Shown: positions 8,201-18,100, counted from the first letter of the stretch. The stretch: 24,221 nucleotides of DNA from an uncultured Clostridia bacterium (GCA_934271275.1 CAKQRD010000025.1:1-24221); one strand, 5' to 3'. Notes: generated by a model from the letters alone, not told the origin. Numbers and translations are program-made.

Positions 8201-8977
8201 AAAAAAATAAGCTACGAGTGCGGTTTGAGCCAGACGAGAAACGTTTATTCCTTCCGTTACGTCGATAAGGGCGTGAAAACTCCCATAAAGGGCGCGGACG
8301 GCAAAGTCGTCAAGAAAGAAAACATAGCGCAACTTTTAATGTGGCTTCGTAACGAGGACGACCTTGTGGAAGAATGGAGCGAAGAGTTCGATAAGAGCAT
8401 CGAAAAACAGAAGAGCGACCTTCCCAACATCGTCGGAACGAGCGTGGGCGAAATAGCGAGACTCGAAGCCGCTTTGACGAAGAGCGACTTTATGAGCATT
8501 TTCCACGACGAATTGTTCTGCGACGGTGCGAAGAGCAATAAATACACCGTTCTCGAATTTGCGTATCTTATCAAGGCGAGCGAAGAGGCTATGCGCGACT
8601 GCGACGACGCGGAGCGTATTCTCGACGTGGTATACGACGTGTTCAAGGATATGTGCTCTTACAGGGCTAATATGAAAACGAACGCGGAGGTGTTCGCAAA
8701 TGTTTACAAGCAGCAGCTCGGCAAGATATTCGAGTCGCTGGCGAAGTCTAGAACGATTGCACAGGCGGATACCGATTGCGAACTCTATTTCAATCAGCTC
8801 GTCAACTGGTTACAGTGCAGCGATACCTTCCTTTGCATTTCCGAGGCGCAACCCACCGACGAAGCGGGCAATATCGTCATCAACGAGAAATTCCAGATAG
8901 AAAATTTCCCCGACGTGAGAACCGCGCTTATGGAGACGAGGGCGAAAGCAAAAAAAACCGCGAAATCGGATAACTAA
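5222..8977 (+). CDS. large tubulin/FtsZ-superfamily protein, copy 1 (Tubulin_2-like)
   Basis: Tubulin-superfamily proteins bind GTP and usually polymerise. The start follows a strong AGAGGAG site (5208-5214) 7 nt upstream. The N-terminus (about residues 1-330) has the nucleotide-binding fold: LIGVGGTGSNA (6-16), equivalent to the FtsZ T1 loop; an FDTD after the next strand (40-43); and the tubulin signature GGTGSGS (145-151). The protein is 1251 aa, about three times FtsZ, with a roughly 900-residue extension rich in charged helices. This size matches the divergent Tubulin_2-like group rather than FtsZ or TubZ. I could not recognise a clear catalytic T7 loop, so GTP hydrolysis is uncertain. 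No membrane segment is seen. A block around residue 953 (MWNPHIG) is shared with the next gene at a similar position (944), so the two are full-length paralogues. The stretch 6290-7250 has more A/T-ending codons than its flanks. Confidence 0.88.
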   Translation: MKNILLIGVGGTGSNAVDILYKKIDELGKQTKNNISAIVFDTDEGSVESIKKATPVSMADPASVGTICDRIGKEYLREWFPCDDKAIRNQEMVRGAAQWRKKSYLAFLNLMNKPQAKASFIKALEEMAKDPGVSCEVYVIASVAGGTGSGSFIPIALYTRRYLRKKLGVDPIINAMIALPDIYADAQTPDNRTKIFANAYAILREINAINLVARNYNEGTRTERKKSPVNFRIGHPNEPNVGVLFDSSDKQFWTPEAAPFNQIFVLDHIPGLHSIQAHDIVLANSLYTLICTDIGVKFDSEASNHEILRSQNNGSNAIFAGISTSQMRFPVDSILDYLAHDKAVKSCDNEWLSLYKAAEKRVFENEQQERSMGRKYIPKDGEYAKIVLEALQIDEDDNKGTITALVDRGTDIYDKDGKKTDKNSATEYFERLRKYINAKIENPPQLVITFDADNKPTKESVQGKAEDIKSELFEYYKNCINVIKKVNSGLSEAILTFDTNKDVFEKNSISLVNSVLKNNKDKNKFIHPVAAFVQLCRLKQEIVKDPVMGKGRVQEWEELKRRDIFEINPARLMVEEVSGKDDKASGIKISKSGYAKLGQERFMELINGTDSYKECGRTNFAADIALITKDAETVANNMRNEAVKQLRYKILSKLSSDVDLLIEKYKNFFSRFEKEKEELVEETKTAKRRDCGLVDSVLNIYSKEEDKDKILKDVFKSAGLESEQELIETDNLVGEGVFKSVYGAAAAAKNETRWNDKDSKAYRSIFSEMIKAYRDHIRKSDAFGKIAEFNIVQAMEAANEDSEMSKEALFRQYFTTVQELATPSLKVDRREDLGDLVQPSTIIVYMISAETGKYIKKHADDLKLHLPADQTNEASVITSCAEEFIRRYSGNDGARVAIVKNMSDTVLYCTGEIMDITPLRIPKFNELSDEGDNVYYNNYCAAIRNFKHYKTDMWNPHIGNDLYKRGYLPYMNEKKEIMEDNKLVKALLHGLKSKKISYECGLSQTRNVYSFRYVDKGVKTPIKGADGKVVKKENIAQLLMWLRNEDDLVEEWSEEFDKSIEKQKSDLPNIVGTSVGEIARLEAALTKSDFMSIFHDELFCDGAKSNKYTVLEFAYLIKASEEAMRDCDDAERILDVVYDVFKDMCSYRANMKTNAEVFANVYKQQLGKIFESLAKSRTIAQADTDCELYFNQLVNWLQCSDTFLCISEAQPTDEAGNIVINEKFQIENFPDVRTALMETRAKAKKTAKSDN

Positions 8978-9057
8978 AACCGAGCGAATAATTAAAAACA
9001 GACTCGGATAATTGAATCGATTAAACGGGATAAATGACAAATTAAAATCAGAACGAA

Positions 9058-9090
9058 CCTCTTACGGGGCGGCGTCCGCCCTGTAAGAGG
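9058..9090 (+). other. 15-bp hairpin between the two tubulin-like genes
   Basis: Near-perfect 15-bp arms (CCTCTTACGGGGCGG with CCGCCCTGTAAGAGG, one G-U pair) close on a 3-nt loop, CGT. It looks like an intrinsic terminator stem, but no T run follows (AGAATTTCGG). Placed 80 nt after one tubulin-like gene and 43 nt before its paralogue, it may act as an mRNA stability or processing element, or a partial attenuator, setting the ratio of the two proteins. A decayed terminator is equally possible. The rest of the 155-bp gap holds only the ribosome binding site of the next gene. Confidence 0.6.
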
Positions 9091-9132
9091 AGAATTTCGG
9101 TATAAAAATCGGTATAGAAAGAGGTTTACGGA

Positions 9133-12100
9133 ATGAATAGTTTGGTTTTGGGAATAGGCGGATTCGGCTGTTCGGCGGTAGAACGGCTATACGCGGTGCA
9201 AAAAGGCGAAAGCGCCGATTGCGCACGCTTACTCGCTCTCGATTCCGATTTGAATTTTCTCGAAGACCTTGCGGATATTCCGAAAATACCTATGACCGAG
9301 CGCGTTTCCGTCGGGAACGCAGTGGAAAAACTCGGCAAAAATACGGTTTGCGAGTGGTTTCCGACGAGAGAGGGCGAGTATTATAACCGTCTCGATATGT
9401 CCCGCGGGGCGAACGGTTGGCGGCTTAAAGGGCTTCTTTCGTTTGAGGTTATGCTCGCGGACGGAAAGAAAAAAGAACAATTCGATTACGAACTTAAAAA
9501 ACTGCTCGAAGGTGACGCGGAAAGCGACGAGGATTCGGAAATCCCCGAGCTTTTTATAGTTGCGAGCGGTTGCGGCGGAACGGGCGGCGGCGCGTTTCTG
9601 CCCGTTGCTCTTTATGCGAAGCGCTTTGCGGAGGCGCGCGGCAAAAACGTAAAAATCTACTGTCTTTCTGCGTGCGCGGATATATTCGCCGAACTTCTTA
9701 CCGCAGAAAACAGGGTTAAAGCTTATGCGAACGAATACGCGGCTCTGCGCGAGCTGAACGCGGTTCTGAGCGTTTATTCGGCAAATAACGGTAAGAGCGG
9801 AAAGACCGCCGGAACCAGAAACACGGGCGCGGACGGCGAAAACGTCGACCTTGAAGAAAACGACGAACAAGGCGATTTTAAGATAGGCTCGGCTTCTTCC
9901 AAGGGCATGGGATTGTTGTTCGACGGCGTGAACGCGCCGACGAAAACGCTTTTTACCGACGGAGTGTATCTGATAGATAAAACGGCGGGGCTTTGCGGTG
10001 TTAAGGAGTACGAGGAAAAAACTTTAAAGATAATAAACGTTATAAGAAGCGGGCTTTTGCCGAAAACCGAAACCCGCACGGTTTATCGCACCGCGGCGTT
10101 TGCGGAGACGATTTATCCTTACGAAACGTTTGCGGAATACGCGGCGTACGAACTGACGCTCGAATCGGTGAAGAATGAGTGGCTTTATATTCATTCCTCT
10201 GCGGAAAAGACGCTTGCGCGGCACAACGCGGTTTTGCGCGAAAACGGCTATAACGCCGAAAACACGGCGAAAGACTATGCGGAAGCCGTTATAAATTTCT
10301 ATAAAGAAAATTGCTCGGAAACGGAGATAAGCGAAAAGCTCGCGACGGGTAACGGAAACGGAAAAAACGCCGAAAGTAGCGAAAACGGCGATGCGGAAAA
10401 CGATCCGTATATAAAATTTGCGGATACCGAAGACGTCGTGCGGGAGATAAAAACGAGTCTTTCGGAGCTGTTCGATAAGGAAGACGCGGCGGAAACTGTC
10501 GAAACCGCGAGAAAAGACATTAAAACGTTAGAGCCGATAAAGCTTTTCGATGGCAAAGCGGTTAAAGAGGAGAAGAAAGGAAAGCTTGTTTCCCTTGCCG
10601 CGTATTACTATAATTTCCTTGTAAATTACTACGAAAATGAAATAACCGCGCTTTCCGAAAACGTTAAACGCGCGGCGGAGCTTCTCGAATCCGAAAGATT
10701 TTCGCTCAAAGAAAATTTAACGAGAATAAACGGCAGGCGCATACACCCCGCGACCTCTTTGGTAATGCTTGCGGACTTATATCTTGGTTTAGCAAACACT
10801 TATAAAACCGCAAAATTTCCGAAGCGCGACTTTTTCGAGCCAAAGAAAGGAAAGCTTCCGGAGTCCGTTTGCGGGGCTTTGGAAAGCGGCGGAAGCACCG
10901 CTTATCTCTCGTACGAGGGAAACAGATTGCTCGCGCTCGCGGAAGGGCATACGGAGCTTTTATCCAAAGACCTTTTGAGGGACGGGGCGAACGTAGCGGA
11001 CGATTTCGAGAGGCTTTACGGCGAAATAAGAAGCAATATAACGGTAGTTTATTTTACCGAGATTTGCAAAAAAGTCGAAAGCGTGCTGAAAGAGTATCGC
11101 GAAATTTTCGGCGCGCTCGAATTTATCTCGAAAAACGCGGACGTTGACGAAAAACTTAAACTTATTGCGGGAACGGCAGATTCGGGGGTGACGGCTTACG
11201 TCGGGGCTTCCGTCGAAAATAAAAAAGCCGTTTACGAAAAAGTGAAAAAAGAAGCGGAAAACGACCAAACTCTGCGCGAAACGGCTGGCAAGGTGTTTTG
11301 CGAAATCGTTTGGGAAGAGCGTTTACGGAATAACGACAAAATTGAAAGTTCAGACGATGAAGAGGAAGAAAACGACGGCGGTAAGGCAAAAGAAATCGCA
11401 GACGGCGACGGAAAGAATACCGAAAATTCCGCGCGTAAAATCGGCGAAAAGCTGTTTTCGCGCTTCAAAGAAAAGAACAAAGAACGCGTGGAAAGCTACG
11501 GCGTTATACGCCGCATGAAATCGCTCGATATTTTTAGAGTTTTACACGACGAGGATATTTTTAAGGACGAGCTATCCGAAAATTCCGAAAGCGGCGCGTT
11601 CAGAAAAGCCTTTGCGGCGAACGCGCTCCCGTTCGATATTACAGAAAAAGAGGGCGCAAAGCACGCGGTAACGCGTAATTTCGTACTCGTGCCGAAGGAA
11701 GCGGAGGCTTTTGCGGAGAAATTCGCGGAGAACGGAGAAAAGGGTGTGGAGGCTGTGAAAGCTTACGCGGCTTGTCACGGAAACTACGAAAACGAAGTAT
11801 ATTCGACAAGCGTGGTGCAGCCTAATAAAATCGTCGCGATAAAGGAAACCTCGGGGTTCGAGCTTTATGCGTTCAACAAGGCGAACGACGGCGACGACGA
11901 GGCGGAATATTATAAAAATTACCGCAAAGCCCGCTCGGTTTGCGCGGGGCAGTTCTCCGAAATGTGGAATCCTTATATCGGCGCGAACGTTTCCGAATAC
12001 GACATTCCGTTCGTCAATCCCGAAAAACAGAAAACTTACGACGAAAACGTTATAAAAGCCTTTTTGTATCTGCTCGAAAGGGGCTTCGTAACCATTCGTT

Positions 12101-12627
12101 CGGACGATAAAATTTATTACGAATGTTTTGTGACGGGCGATTCGCGCGAGCGGGCATTCGGCGGCGAAACGAAAAATTCGGACGAGTGGAAAGCGAAATT
12201 ATTGAAATATATCGCGGAAAACGGCGAAATAGCAGATAAATACGGCAAAAATTTCGACGAATATACGGGTTACGCCGCGGTGAATTTACCCGTGCCGCTC
12301 GTGACCGAAAAAGGTTTGAAGAATTTTGCGAAAAGTATTGCGGCGAGCGCGCCGATAACCTTCTTAAAGGGCAATGCCCTCGAAAAAATCCGTTCTTTTA
12401 AGCCGCTAAAAAGTGAGAACGCGGCGGAAGTGCTTAATTCCGCTTCTTCGGGATTCGGTGGAGAGAAAAAGATGGAAAGGATATTCTTAAAAGTCGTGCA
12501 AAAAATCGTGGAGACGATGATTTTAAAAAAGTTCTACGAAAAAAAAGACGCCGAAGCGGTCGAAGCGTTGCGGAGTGCGACTTATAAAGAATTGCGTGCG
12601 GCAGATTCCGCTTTTAAGAAGCTTTGA
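9133..12627 (+). CDS. large tubulin/FtsZ-superfamily protein, copy 2 (divergent paralogue)
   Basis: The start follows AAAGAGG (about 9118-9124) 8 nt upstream. The 1164-aa product aligns in outline with the previous gene: LGIGGFGCSA (6-15) at the T1 loop, LDSD (36-39), EWFP, and the tubulin signature GGTGGGAF (148-155). The C-terminal block MWNPYIG (944-950) matches MWNPHIG of copy 1. Differences suggest specialisation: GGFG instead of GGTG in the first loop, a GCGGTGGG rather than AGGTGSGS signature, and low-complexity acidic insertions (around 230-250, 410-430 and 735-770) rich in Asn/Gly/Glu/Asp. By analogy with alpha/beta tubulin or BtubA/BtubB, a mixed polymer of the two is possible, but this is inference. 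No membrane segment is seen. The nearby hairpin may set its dose relative to copy 1. Confidence 0.86.
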   Translation: MNSLVLGIGGFGCSAVERLYAVQKGESADCARLLALDSDLNFLEDLADIPKIPMTERVSVGNAVEKLGKNTVCEWFPTREGEYYNRLDMSRGANGWRLKGLLSFEVMLADGKKKEQFDYELKKLLEGDAESDEDSEIPELFIVASGCGGTGGGAFLPVALYAKRFAEARGKNVKIYCLSACADIFAELLTAENRVKAYANEYAALRELNAVLSVYSANNGKSGKTAGTRNTGADGENVDLEENDEQGDFKIGSASSKGMGLLFDGVNAPTKTLFTDGVYLIDKTAGLCGVKEYEEKTLKIINVIRSGLLPKTETRTVYRTAAFAETIYPYETFAEYAAYELTLESVKNEWLYIHSSAEKTLARHNAVLRENGYNAENTAKDYAEAVINFYKENCSETEISEKLATGNGNGKNAESSENGDAENDPYIKFADTEDVVREIKTSLSELFDKEDAAETVETARKDIKTLEPIKLFDGKAVKEEKKGKLVSLAAYYYNFLVNYYENEITALSENVKRAAELLESERFSLKENLTRINGRRIHPATSLVMLADLYLGLANTYKTAKFPKRDFFEPKKGKLPESVCGALESGGSTAYLSYEGNRLLALAEGHTELLSKDLLRDGANVADDFERLYGEIRSNITVVYFTEICKKVESVLKEYREIFGALEFISKNADVDEKLKLIAGTADSGVTAYVGASVENKKAVYEKVKKEAENDQTLRETAGKVFCEIVWEERLRNNDKIESSDDEEEENDGGKAKEIADGDGKNTENSARKIGEKLFSRFKEKNKERVESYGVIRRMKSLDIFRVLHDEDIFKDELSENSESGAFRKAFAANALPFDITEKEGAKHAVTRNFVLVPKEAEAFAEKFAENGEKGVEAVKAYAACHGNYENEVYSTSVVQPNKIVAIKETSGFELYAFNKANDGDDEAEYYKNYRKARSVCAGQFSEMWNPYIGANVSEYDIPFVNPEKQKTYDENVIKAFLYLLERGFVTIRSDDKIYYECFVTGDSRERAFGGETKNSDEWKAKLLKYIAENGEIADKYGKNFDEYTGYAAVNLPVPLVTEKGLKNFAKSIAASAPITFLKGNALEKIRSFKPLKSENAAEVLNSASSGFGGEKKMERIFLKVVQKIVETMILKKFYEKKDAEAVEALRSATYKELRAADSAFKKL

Positions 12628-12854
12628 AATTCGGGAGACGGTAAGCGGCAAAATAAAGCCGTGCTTGAGTAATTAACGCGGCGAAAATAAAACCGCCTTT
12701 CGGGAAAGCTTCGGCAAAGCCCGAAACGCCCGAAAAAACAAAGACGAAACAAGTCAAAGACGAGCAAAGAACAAGACGAAAAGAAAAAAGATTGAGAAAG
12801 TAGGCGGAAAGGTCGAAGATTTTTTCGCCGCGGTAGCGTATCAAGGGGAACGAA
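12628..12854 (+). other. 227-bp intergenic stretch with a UUCG hairpin
   Basis: No gene is seen. At 12699-12725, TTCGGG and CCCGAA enclose GC-UUCG-GC, a UUCG tetraloop closed by C-G, with unpaired AAA/AAAG between the two helices. No T run follows, so it is not a classic terminator. A weaker GCGG/CCGC pairing lies just upstream. The 3' end carries AAGGGG (12843-12848), the binding site for the next gene. This is the longest gap in the operon, and an internal promoter could be hidden here, but I see no convincing -35/-10 pair. Confidence 0.45.
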
Positions 12855-15098
12855 ATGCTTACTTACGTTATAAATACTTCGGAAAACAAAACGTTCGAGA
12901 GCGATAAGCTATTCGAGTTCGTGGGCTATAATAAAATCCGTTGGATGAACTGCAAGCTGAACGACATAGAAGCGAAAGCGGAGGAGATCTGCGACAGGCA
13001 GTCCGCCATAGACGCGGACGAGTTCCGCATTGCGGTGCTGATAGATTTTTACGCCTTCGATAAAATACGTCCCGAATACGGTTCGGAAGGCTTTTTGCCC
13101 GTCGAAAAAGACGGGGTTGATATAAGCGTATATTATCCTTATATCAAGGCGTACCTTTTGGACCATTTGTTTTATAAAATAGAGAAAAAGTCTCTCCGAG
13201 CCTGCGAACAAGAAGTTTTTTACATACAAAACGTAAAAAACAACGACTTTTCGCATCTCGATAACAGGGAAAGTCAGGTTAAGCTTATAATGCAGCCGGA
13301 AGAGGAAAGCTTGCAGGGCATAATCCGTATCAGAATGAAAAAGAGCGACGTCGATTTCGGCGACGAAAAGGTCGAATGGACACCCGTTCAGGACGAGGTT
13401 TCGGACGAAGAGAGAAAGAAAATAGAAGAGGAATACGAAGCCGCGCTTGCGGAATTAAAGCGCGATTTCAATAACGACGCCGCGCTCAGGAAGAAAAATA
13501 AAGAAAAAGAGGAAAAAGAGGTTAAAATTCGTCAGGAGGAAGCCGACGAAGAAGAAAAGCGGGAAGCGGAAAAGGAAAAAGGCGGCGAGGAAGAAGAAAT
13601 TTACGTCGAGCTGCCCGAGAAGAAGTATTCTAAATTCAGACTTCATTGTTCTGACACGGTAAGCCTTACGTTCAGTCTTGCCGATTATCCTTACACCAAC
13701 GAAAAAGGGCTTACTTTCGGCGAGTTTTTCGCTGCGTTCAAGCAAAGGGAATACACGCTTCACAAGATAACCGAGCATCAATACGTCGTTCCGTTCGACG
13801 GCGGCGCGGCGAAAGCGGCGTTCAATAACCTTTCGCTGTTTTTATATCTTATCAAAAAGTACGAGTGCGAAGAATCTGTCGTTGATACGAACAATGAACT
13901 TGTAGTGGATAAAATAGATAAGGACAGGCTCAAAAACGCGCTCATAGTCTCGTGGAATAAAATTCATTCGGCGAGAAGAATGGCGGTTACGAATAATTCC
14001 GATTATTACGATATAAAAAGCTACGGCGACACGGCGGAAGCGAACGCCGCGAAGGTAGAGGACGAAAGGTCGAAAGAGGAAAAGTTAAAAGAAACGAGGG
14101 AAAAGCTTACCCACGAAGAACGGTTCGATGAAAATACCGTCGAGCAGGATTACGACGTGATCTATAAATACGCCACGAGTACCGAAAAAGAGTGGTCGGC
14201 GGAATTCAAAAAAGAATTTGACGAGATTATGCTCAAATACCTGCAAAAGCGAGACGACACCAAGGAATCGAGCATCAAGGGCGAATACGACGAGCTGATT
14301 AAAAACGACGGCAGTCTGCGCACCGTGAAGCAGTTCCCGTCCCGCTCGGACTTCGAGACGGCCGTAGATAAAAAGAAGGACGAAATAGCCGCGCTTCTTA
14401 AAAAGTCAATAAACGCGGAATATCTCGGCGATAATTTAGAGGCTTATAAAAGCGAAAAAAAGAAGGCTGACAAGGCGTATGCGAAATATCTTACCGCAAA
14501 GCAGAGTATAGAACGTAACTTCGCAGGCGATCTGGCGTTCTGGTTTTTCGTCGTGCTGACGGTGGTTTTGCCGTTCGCGCTCGTGCAGAGGAGACCTTAC
14601 GGAATTTTTTCCGCGGGTTCTCTCGTTTTATATTTAATCACGACAGGCGTGGTCACGGGGCTGTTCGTTCTTGCGTTTTTGTTGCATTACGCGATAATCA
14701 AATCGCGGATGAAAAGGGCAAGACGGCAGATACGCGAATGCTTTATTAACTGTCAGGCGATAAAAAAATACGCGTTCACGAGCCTTAAACAGTGCTACGA
14801 CGTAGACCTTACCCACATTGAGGAATTGAGATACGAGATAGGCAGAATAACCTATCTTAACGAGCTTAACGCGGCGAAAAACGAGCATATGGAAATGCAC
14901 CGCAAAAAGCTGGAAGAAATAGAGGATAAGCTGAGCGGTATGCTTAATAACCTCGGCGTAGAGCCGATAGTCACCGATTACGACGATCTTGGCGACGAGT
15001 TCGACGTAACCAAGCCCTTCCTCGCGCCCGAAAACAGGGTGTATAAGGTGTTCTCGATAGAAGTAATCGAATCGTTGTTTAACAAAGGGAGAAGCTGA
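12855..15098 (+). CDS. coiled-coil protein with two transmembrane segments, unknown function
   Basis: I do not recognise a family. The start follows AAGGGG 6 nt upstream. The 747-aa product begins with a globular region (1-165, including MLTYVINTSEN and a run of Phe/Tyr-rich segments). A highly charged Glu/Lys coiled-coil region follows at about 180-250, then a second globular part at 255-350. Helical, charged sequence leads to two hydrophobic segments at about 559-577 and 587-614, joined by a short RRPYG turn and followed by a basic KSRMKRARRQ stretch. The C-terminus (about 620-747) is helical with a further coiled coil. Both ends are predicted to be cytoplasmic, giving a membrane hairpin with large cytosolic domains. 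That suits a membrane anchor or adaptor for the tubulin-like polymer (inference). Its stop is 2 nt before the next start, which points to translational coupling. Confidence 0.8.
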   Translation: MLTYVINTSENKTFESDKLFEFVGYNKIRWMNCKLNDIEAKAEEICDRQSAIDADEFRIAVLIDFYAFDKIRPEYGSEGFLPVEKDGVDISVYYPYIKAYLLDHLFYKIEKKSLRACEQEVFYIQNVKNNDFSHLDNRESQVKLIMQPEEESLQGIIRIRMKKSDVDFGDEKVEWTPVQDEVSDEERKKIEEEYEAALAELKRDFNNDAALRKKNKEKEEKEVKIRQEEADEEEKREAEKEKGGEEEEIYVELPEKKYSKFRLHCSDTVSLTFSLADYPYTNEKGLTFGEFFAAFKQREYTLHKITEHQYVVPFDGGAAKAAFNNLSLFLYLIKKYECEESVVDTNNELVVDKIDKDRLKNALIVSWNKIHSARRMAVTNNSDYYDIKSYGDTAEANAAKVEDERSKEEKLKETREKLTHEERFDENTVEQDYDVIYKYATSTEKEWSAEFKKEFDEIMLKYLQKRDDTKESSIKGEYDELIKNDGSLRTVKQFPSRSDFETAVDKKKDEIAALLKKSINAEYLGDNLEAYKSEKKKADKAYAKYLTAKQSIERNFAGDLAFWFFVVLTVVLPFALVQRRPYGIFSAGSLVLYLITTGVVTGLFVLAFLLHYAIIKSRMKRARRQIRECFINCQAIKKYAFTSLKQCYDVDLTHIEELRYEIGRITYLNELNAAKNEHMEMHRKKLEEIEDKLSGMLNNLGVEPIVTDYDDLGDEFDVTKPFLAPENRVYKVFSIEVIESLFNKGRS

Positions 15099-15100
15099 AA

Positions 15101-18100
15101 ATGGAAACGTTCGTAAAAATTCTGTGTATTATTCTGATGATATTCGCGCTGTTTTTTCCGCTTCTTCCCGTTAAAAAGAGAGGGAAAAAGGGCGTTACTC
15201 CCATTATGTCCGCGCGCTACGAGATGCCCGACAACAAAAAGAACGCGTTTTTCATACTGCTCGCGCTTGCGGAGCTTATTCTGTTCATAGTTCTTTATAA
15301 CGCGATTTCTTCGCTCGTGTCGCTCGTATATTCGTTGCCGTTTATAGGTAACGTAGTCGCGGCGGCGGAAAGAATTTTAGGCACTAAAACGGAGTTCATA
15401 TTCTTCGCGCTGTTCGCGTTTATCGTAAACGTTATCGCGATTTATTTTTACGCTATCGTGAAAGCGATACTCAAAAAGCGAGTGATAAGCCCGATTTTCG
15501 GCATTAAAGAGAAAAAAGACAAAAAGAAAAAGGATAGAAAGAACGTAAAGACCGAAAAGGGCAAGAAAGGTGATAAGAAAGAAAAATCCGAAGAAACGGA
15601 AGAAAATGAAGACGGGCTTACGGAAGGCGTCGAGGGCGAAGAGGGCGGCTCGGCGGTTCTCCGCGCGGAAGAAGAGGACGAAGCGAAGGAAGAGAAAAAG
15701 AACTTCTTTGCCGCGATAGGTCAGCGTATTTCGTCGCTCTTTTTCAAAGCTCCCGACTATAAATACGCAAAAAACTGGGTGAACAGGTTAGAAACCGTTC
15801 TGCAATATTTTATATATTTTACCGAAGTCCTGTACTTTTTGTGCTTTTTGGGAATGTTCGTATGGATACTTTTCCCCGCGGCGAAATGGTTCTACGACTT
15901 TATGATAAACGTTCTGAACGTGGATAAATGGTACGTTTTCCCCTTCCTTTCGCTTATCTTTTTGCAGGAAATATGCAATACGTTGCATACGGGCGTAAAG
16001 AACGATTACGAAACGAAGGACGAAATCGCAAAGCGCGAAGAAGAGGAATCCTTAAAAGAGAGCAAGAAAAAGCTTCGCGCGCTTTCCGCGGAACTCAAAA
16101 ACCGCTTCGACGACGAGCATAAGCTCCGTTTTTACCCCGTCAAGCACTGCGAATCGGAATATAAATATACATTTACCAACAAGGAATTTTCGGGCGCGCT
16201 CGAATATATCGAGAGCAAAATGAAAGCGCAGTCGGGCGAGGTGAAACATTCTTATCTCGAAAGTCTCGACGCGATGTTCAACGGCGAAAACGTGCATTTC
16301 TGCGCGTCGTTCTATTCGGAATACGGCGAATATCTTATTTACTACGCGTTTGCAAGGCTTCTTTCGGGCGCGAGACTCGTGTTCGTAGTCTCCAACAAAA
16401 CGAAAAGGGAAGCGTTGAGAAAATACATTTCCGACAGGCTGATGAAAATCACGGGCGCGAGCAGAGATTCTTCGTGGAGAGTTTATACCAGCGACGAAAG
16501 GCTGGATCAGGCGGACGTGCTTATCGCTTCTCCCGAAGATTTCAAGAGCGACGACATAGTCGAGCATTATCCCGACTTTTTCGAGGAGGTGTGCAACGCC
16601 ATATTCATAGACGCGGACAGAATAGTCGCAATGGAAGGCTATTTATGCCCCGTAATGTCCATAAGAATGCAGAACGCCACAGAAGGAAATATTCGGTTTA
16701 TCTTCCTTTCGCAGGATATAATCCGCGGTTTTGCCACGGCAAGCCTTCCCAAATTCTTCTGCGTGGATAAGGTTTTAAGCTTTTCGAGCGGCGGCGAGAA
16801 CGAAGAGGTCGAATACGTTCTTTGGAACAGAGAAAGCAAAAACAATAAGATTTACAACAAGAATATGCAGAAGCTCGCGAGCCTCGAAGGAATTATCGCG
16901 GAGCTTGCGTATCACTACGGCATAGACGGCGTGAGGGTTATAACCTCTTCGCCCATAGCTCACGCGGAAAGAAAAACGCTCGAAGAACATAAGGTTGAAA
17001 TCAACGAGTTCTATAAAGAAATTCCGAAAGACAACTATATGATTTATTCGGATGAGAGATGCAATCTTTCGGCGGCGATTTACGCGTGTACGAGATTCAG
17101 GGGCAGAAGAAATTCGGTGGTGCAGATAATAAGCAAGCCCTATCTTCTCCGCGAATACTTTATGTATAAGGCGATGAAAGAGAACTTTATCAAGAGATCG
17201 TCTTTCATTCAGCCGAGAGTTACCGAACACGCCAACAAACAAAAGTTGAGCCTTCTTAAAATCTTCTGCGAAGCCTCTTCGGTAAGCGGAATGAACGTGA
17301 ACGATTTTAAGAGGAAGATGACTAACGTCATAGCCCTTTCTAAGGCGAGAGATGATATTCCGCTTTGTAAGTTCTGCGAGGACGCGGGCGGAAAACGTTT
17401 CGGAGACCTTAAAAACGTTTCTCTCGCGAACTTCGCGGCGTACCTTATCGCGGGGCTTTGCGACAATTACGACACGAAGATAGAAAAAAGCTACGCGAAC
17501 AGCGCGAAAGACTATTATATCGTCGTTGACAGCTTACAGCAGGACGGCTATACGCTTGCAAAGGAAAAGCGCATAGTCTTTAAGCGCGCGCAGGAAATTT
17601 ACGAGTTGCTGTTAAAAAGCAACGAGCGCGTAACCTTGCAGATAAACGACAGACCGATAGGTGAAATAGATACCTTCCCGTCGCGCGTGCCGCTCGAATA
17701 TCAGGTCGGGCAGTGTATAGTGTTCGACAATTCGGAATACGAAATAGAACAAATTTCCGAGGATAACAAGATAATCTTCCTGCGCCGCGAAAACGTTACC
17801 TTCAAGAATTCTCTCGACACGATATTTTTAAGGCGTTACAAGATAGGCAGGGCGGAACAGATTCAGGGCTTCCCCGAGGGCGTTATAAACAATTCCGTCG
17901 CGAAGCTTTGCGAAACCAGAGTGTCTATGTGGAAGGCGGAAATAACGGGCGAGACTTACGGGTTCTATAACCTTATGTCCAACAACCAGTCGCTCGACTT
18001 TAAGCGCGGCGTGGAGGGCAATCCGCACCTTGCGGAAAACCTCGTCGCGGAAAGCCGCAGAAATCTCGACCTCTCTAACGGCAGATTCCTTAAAGCCACC

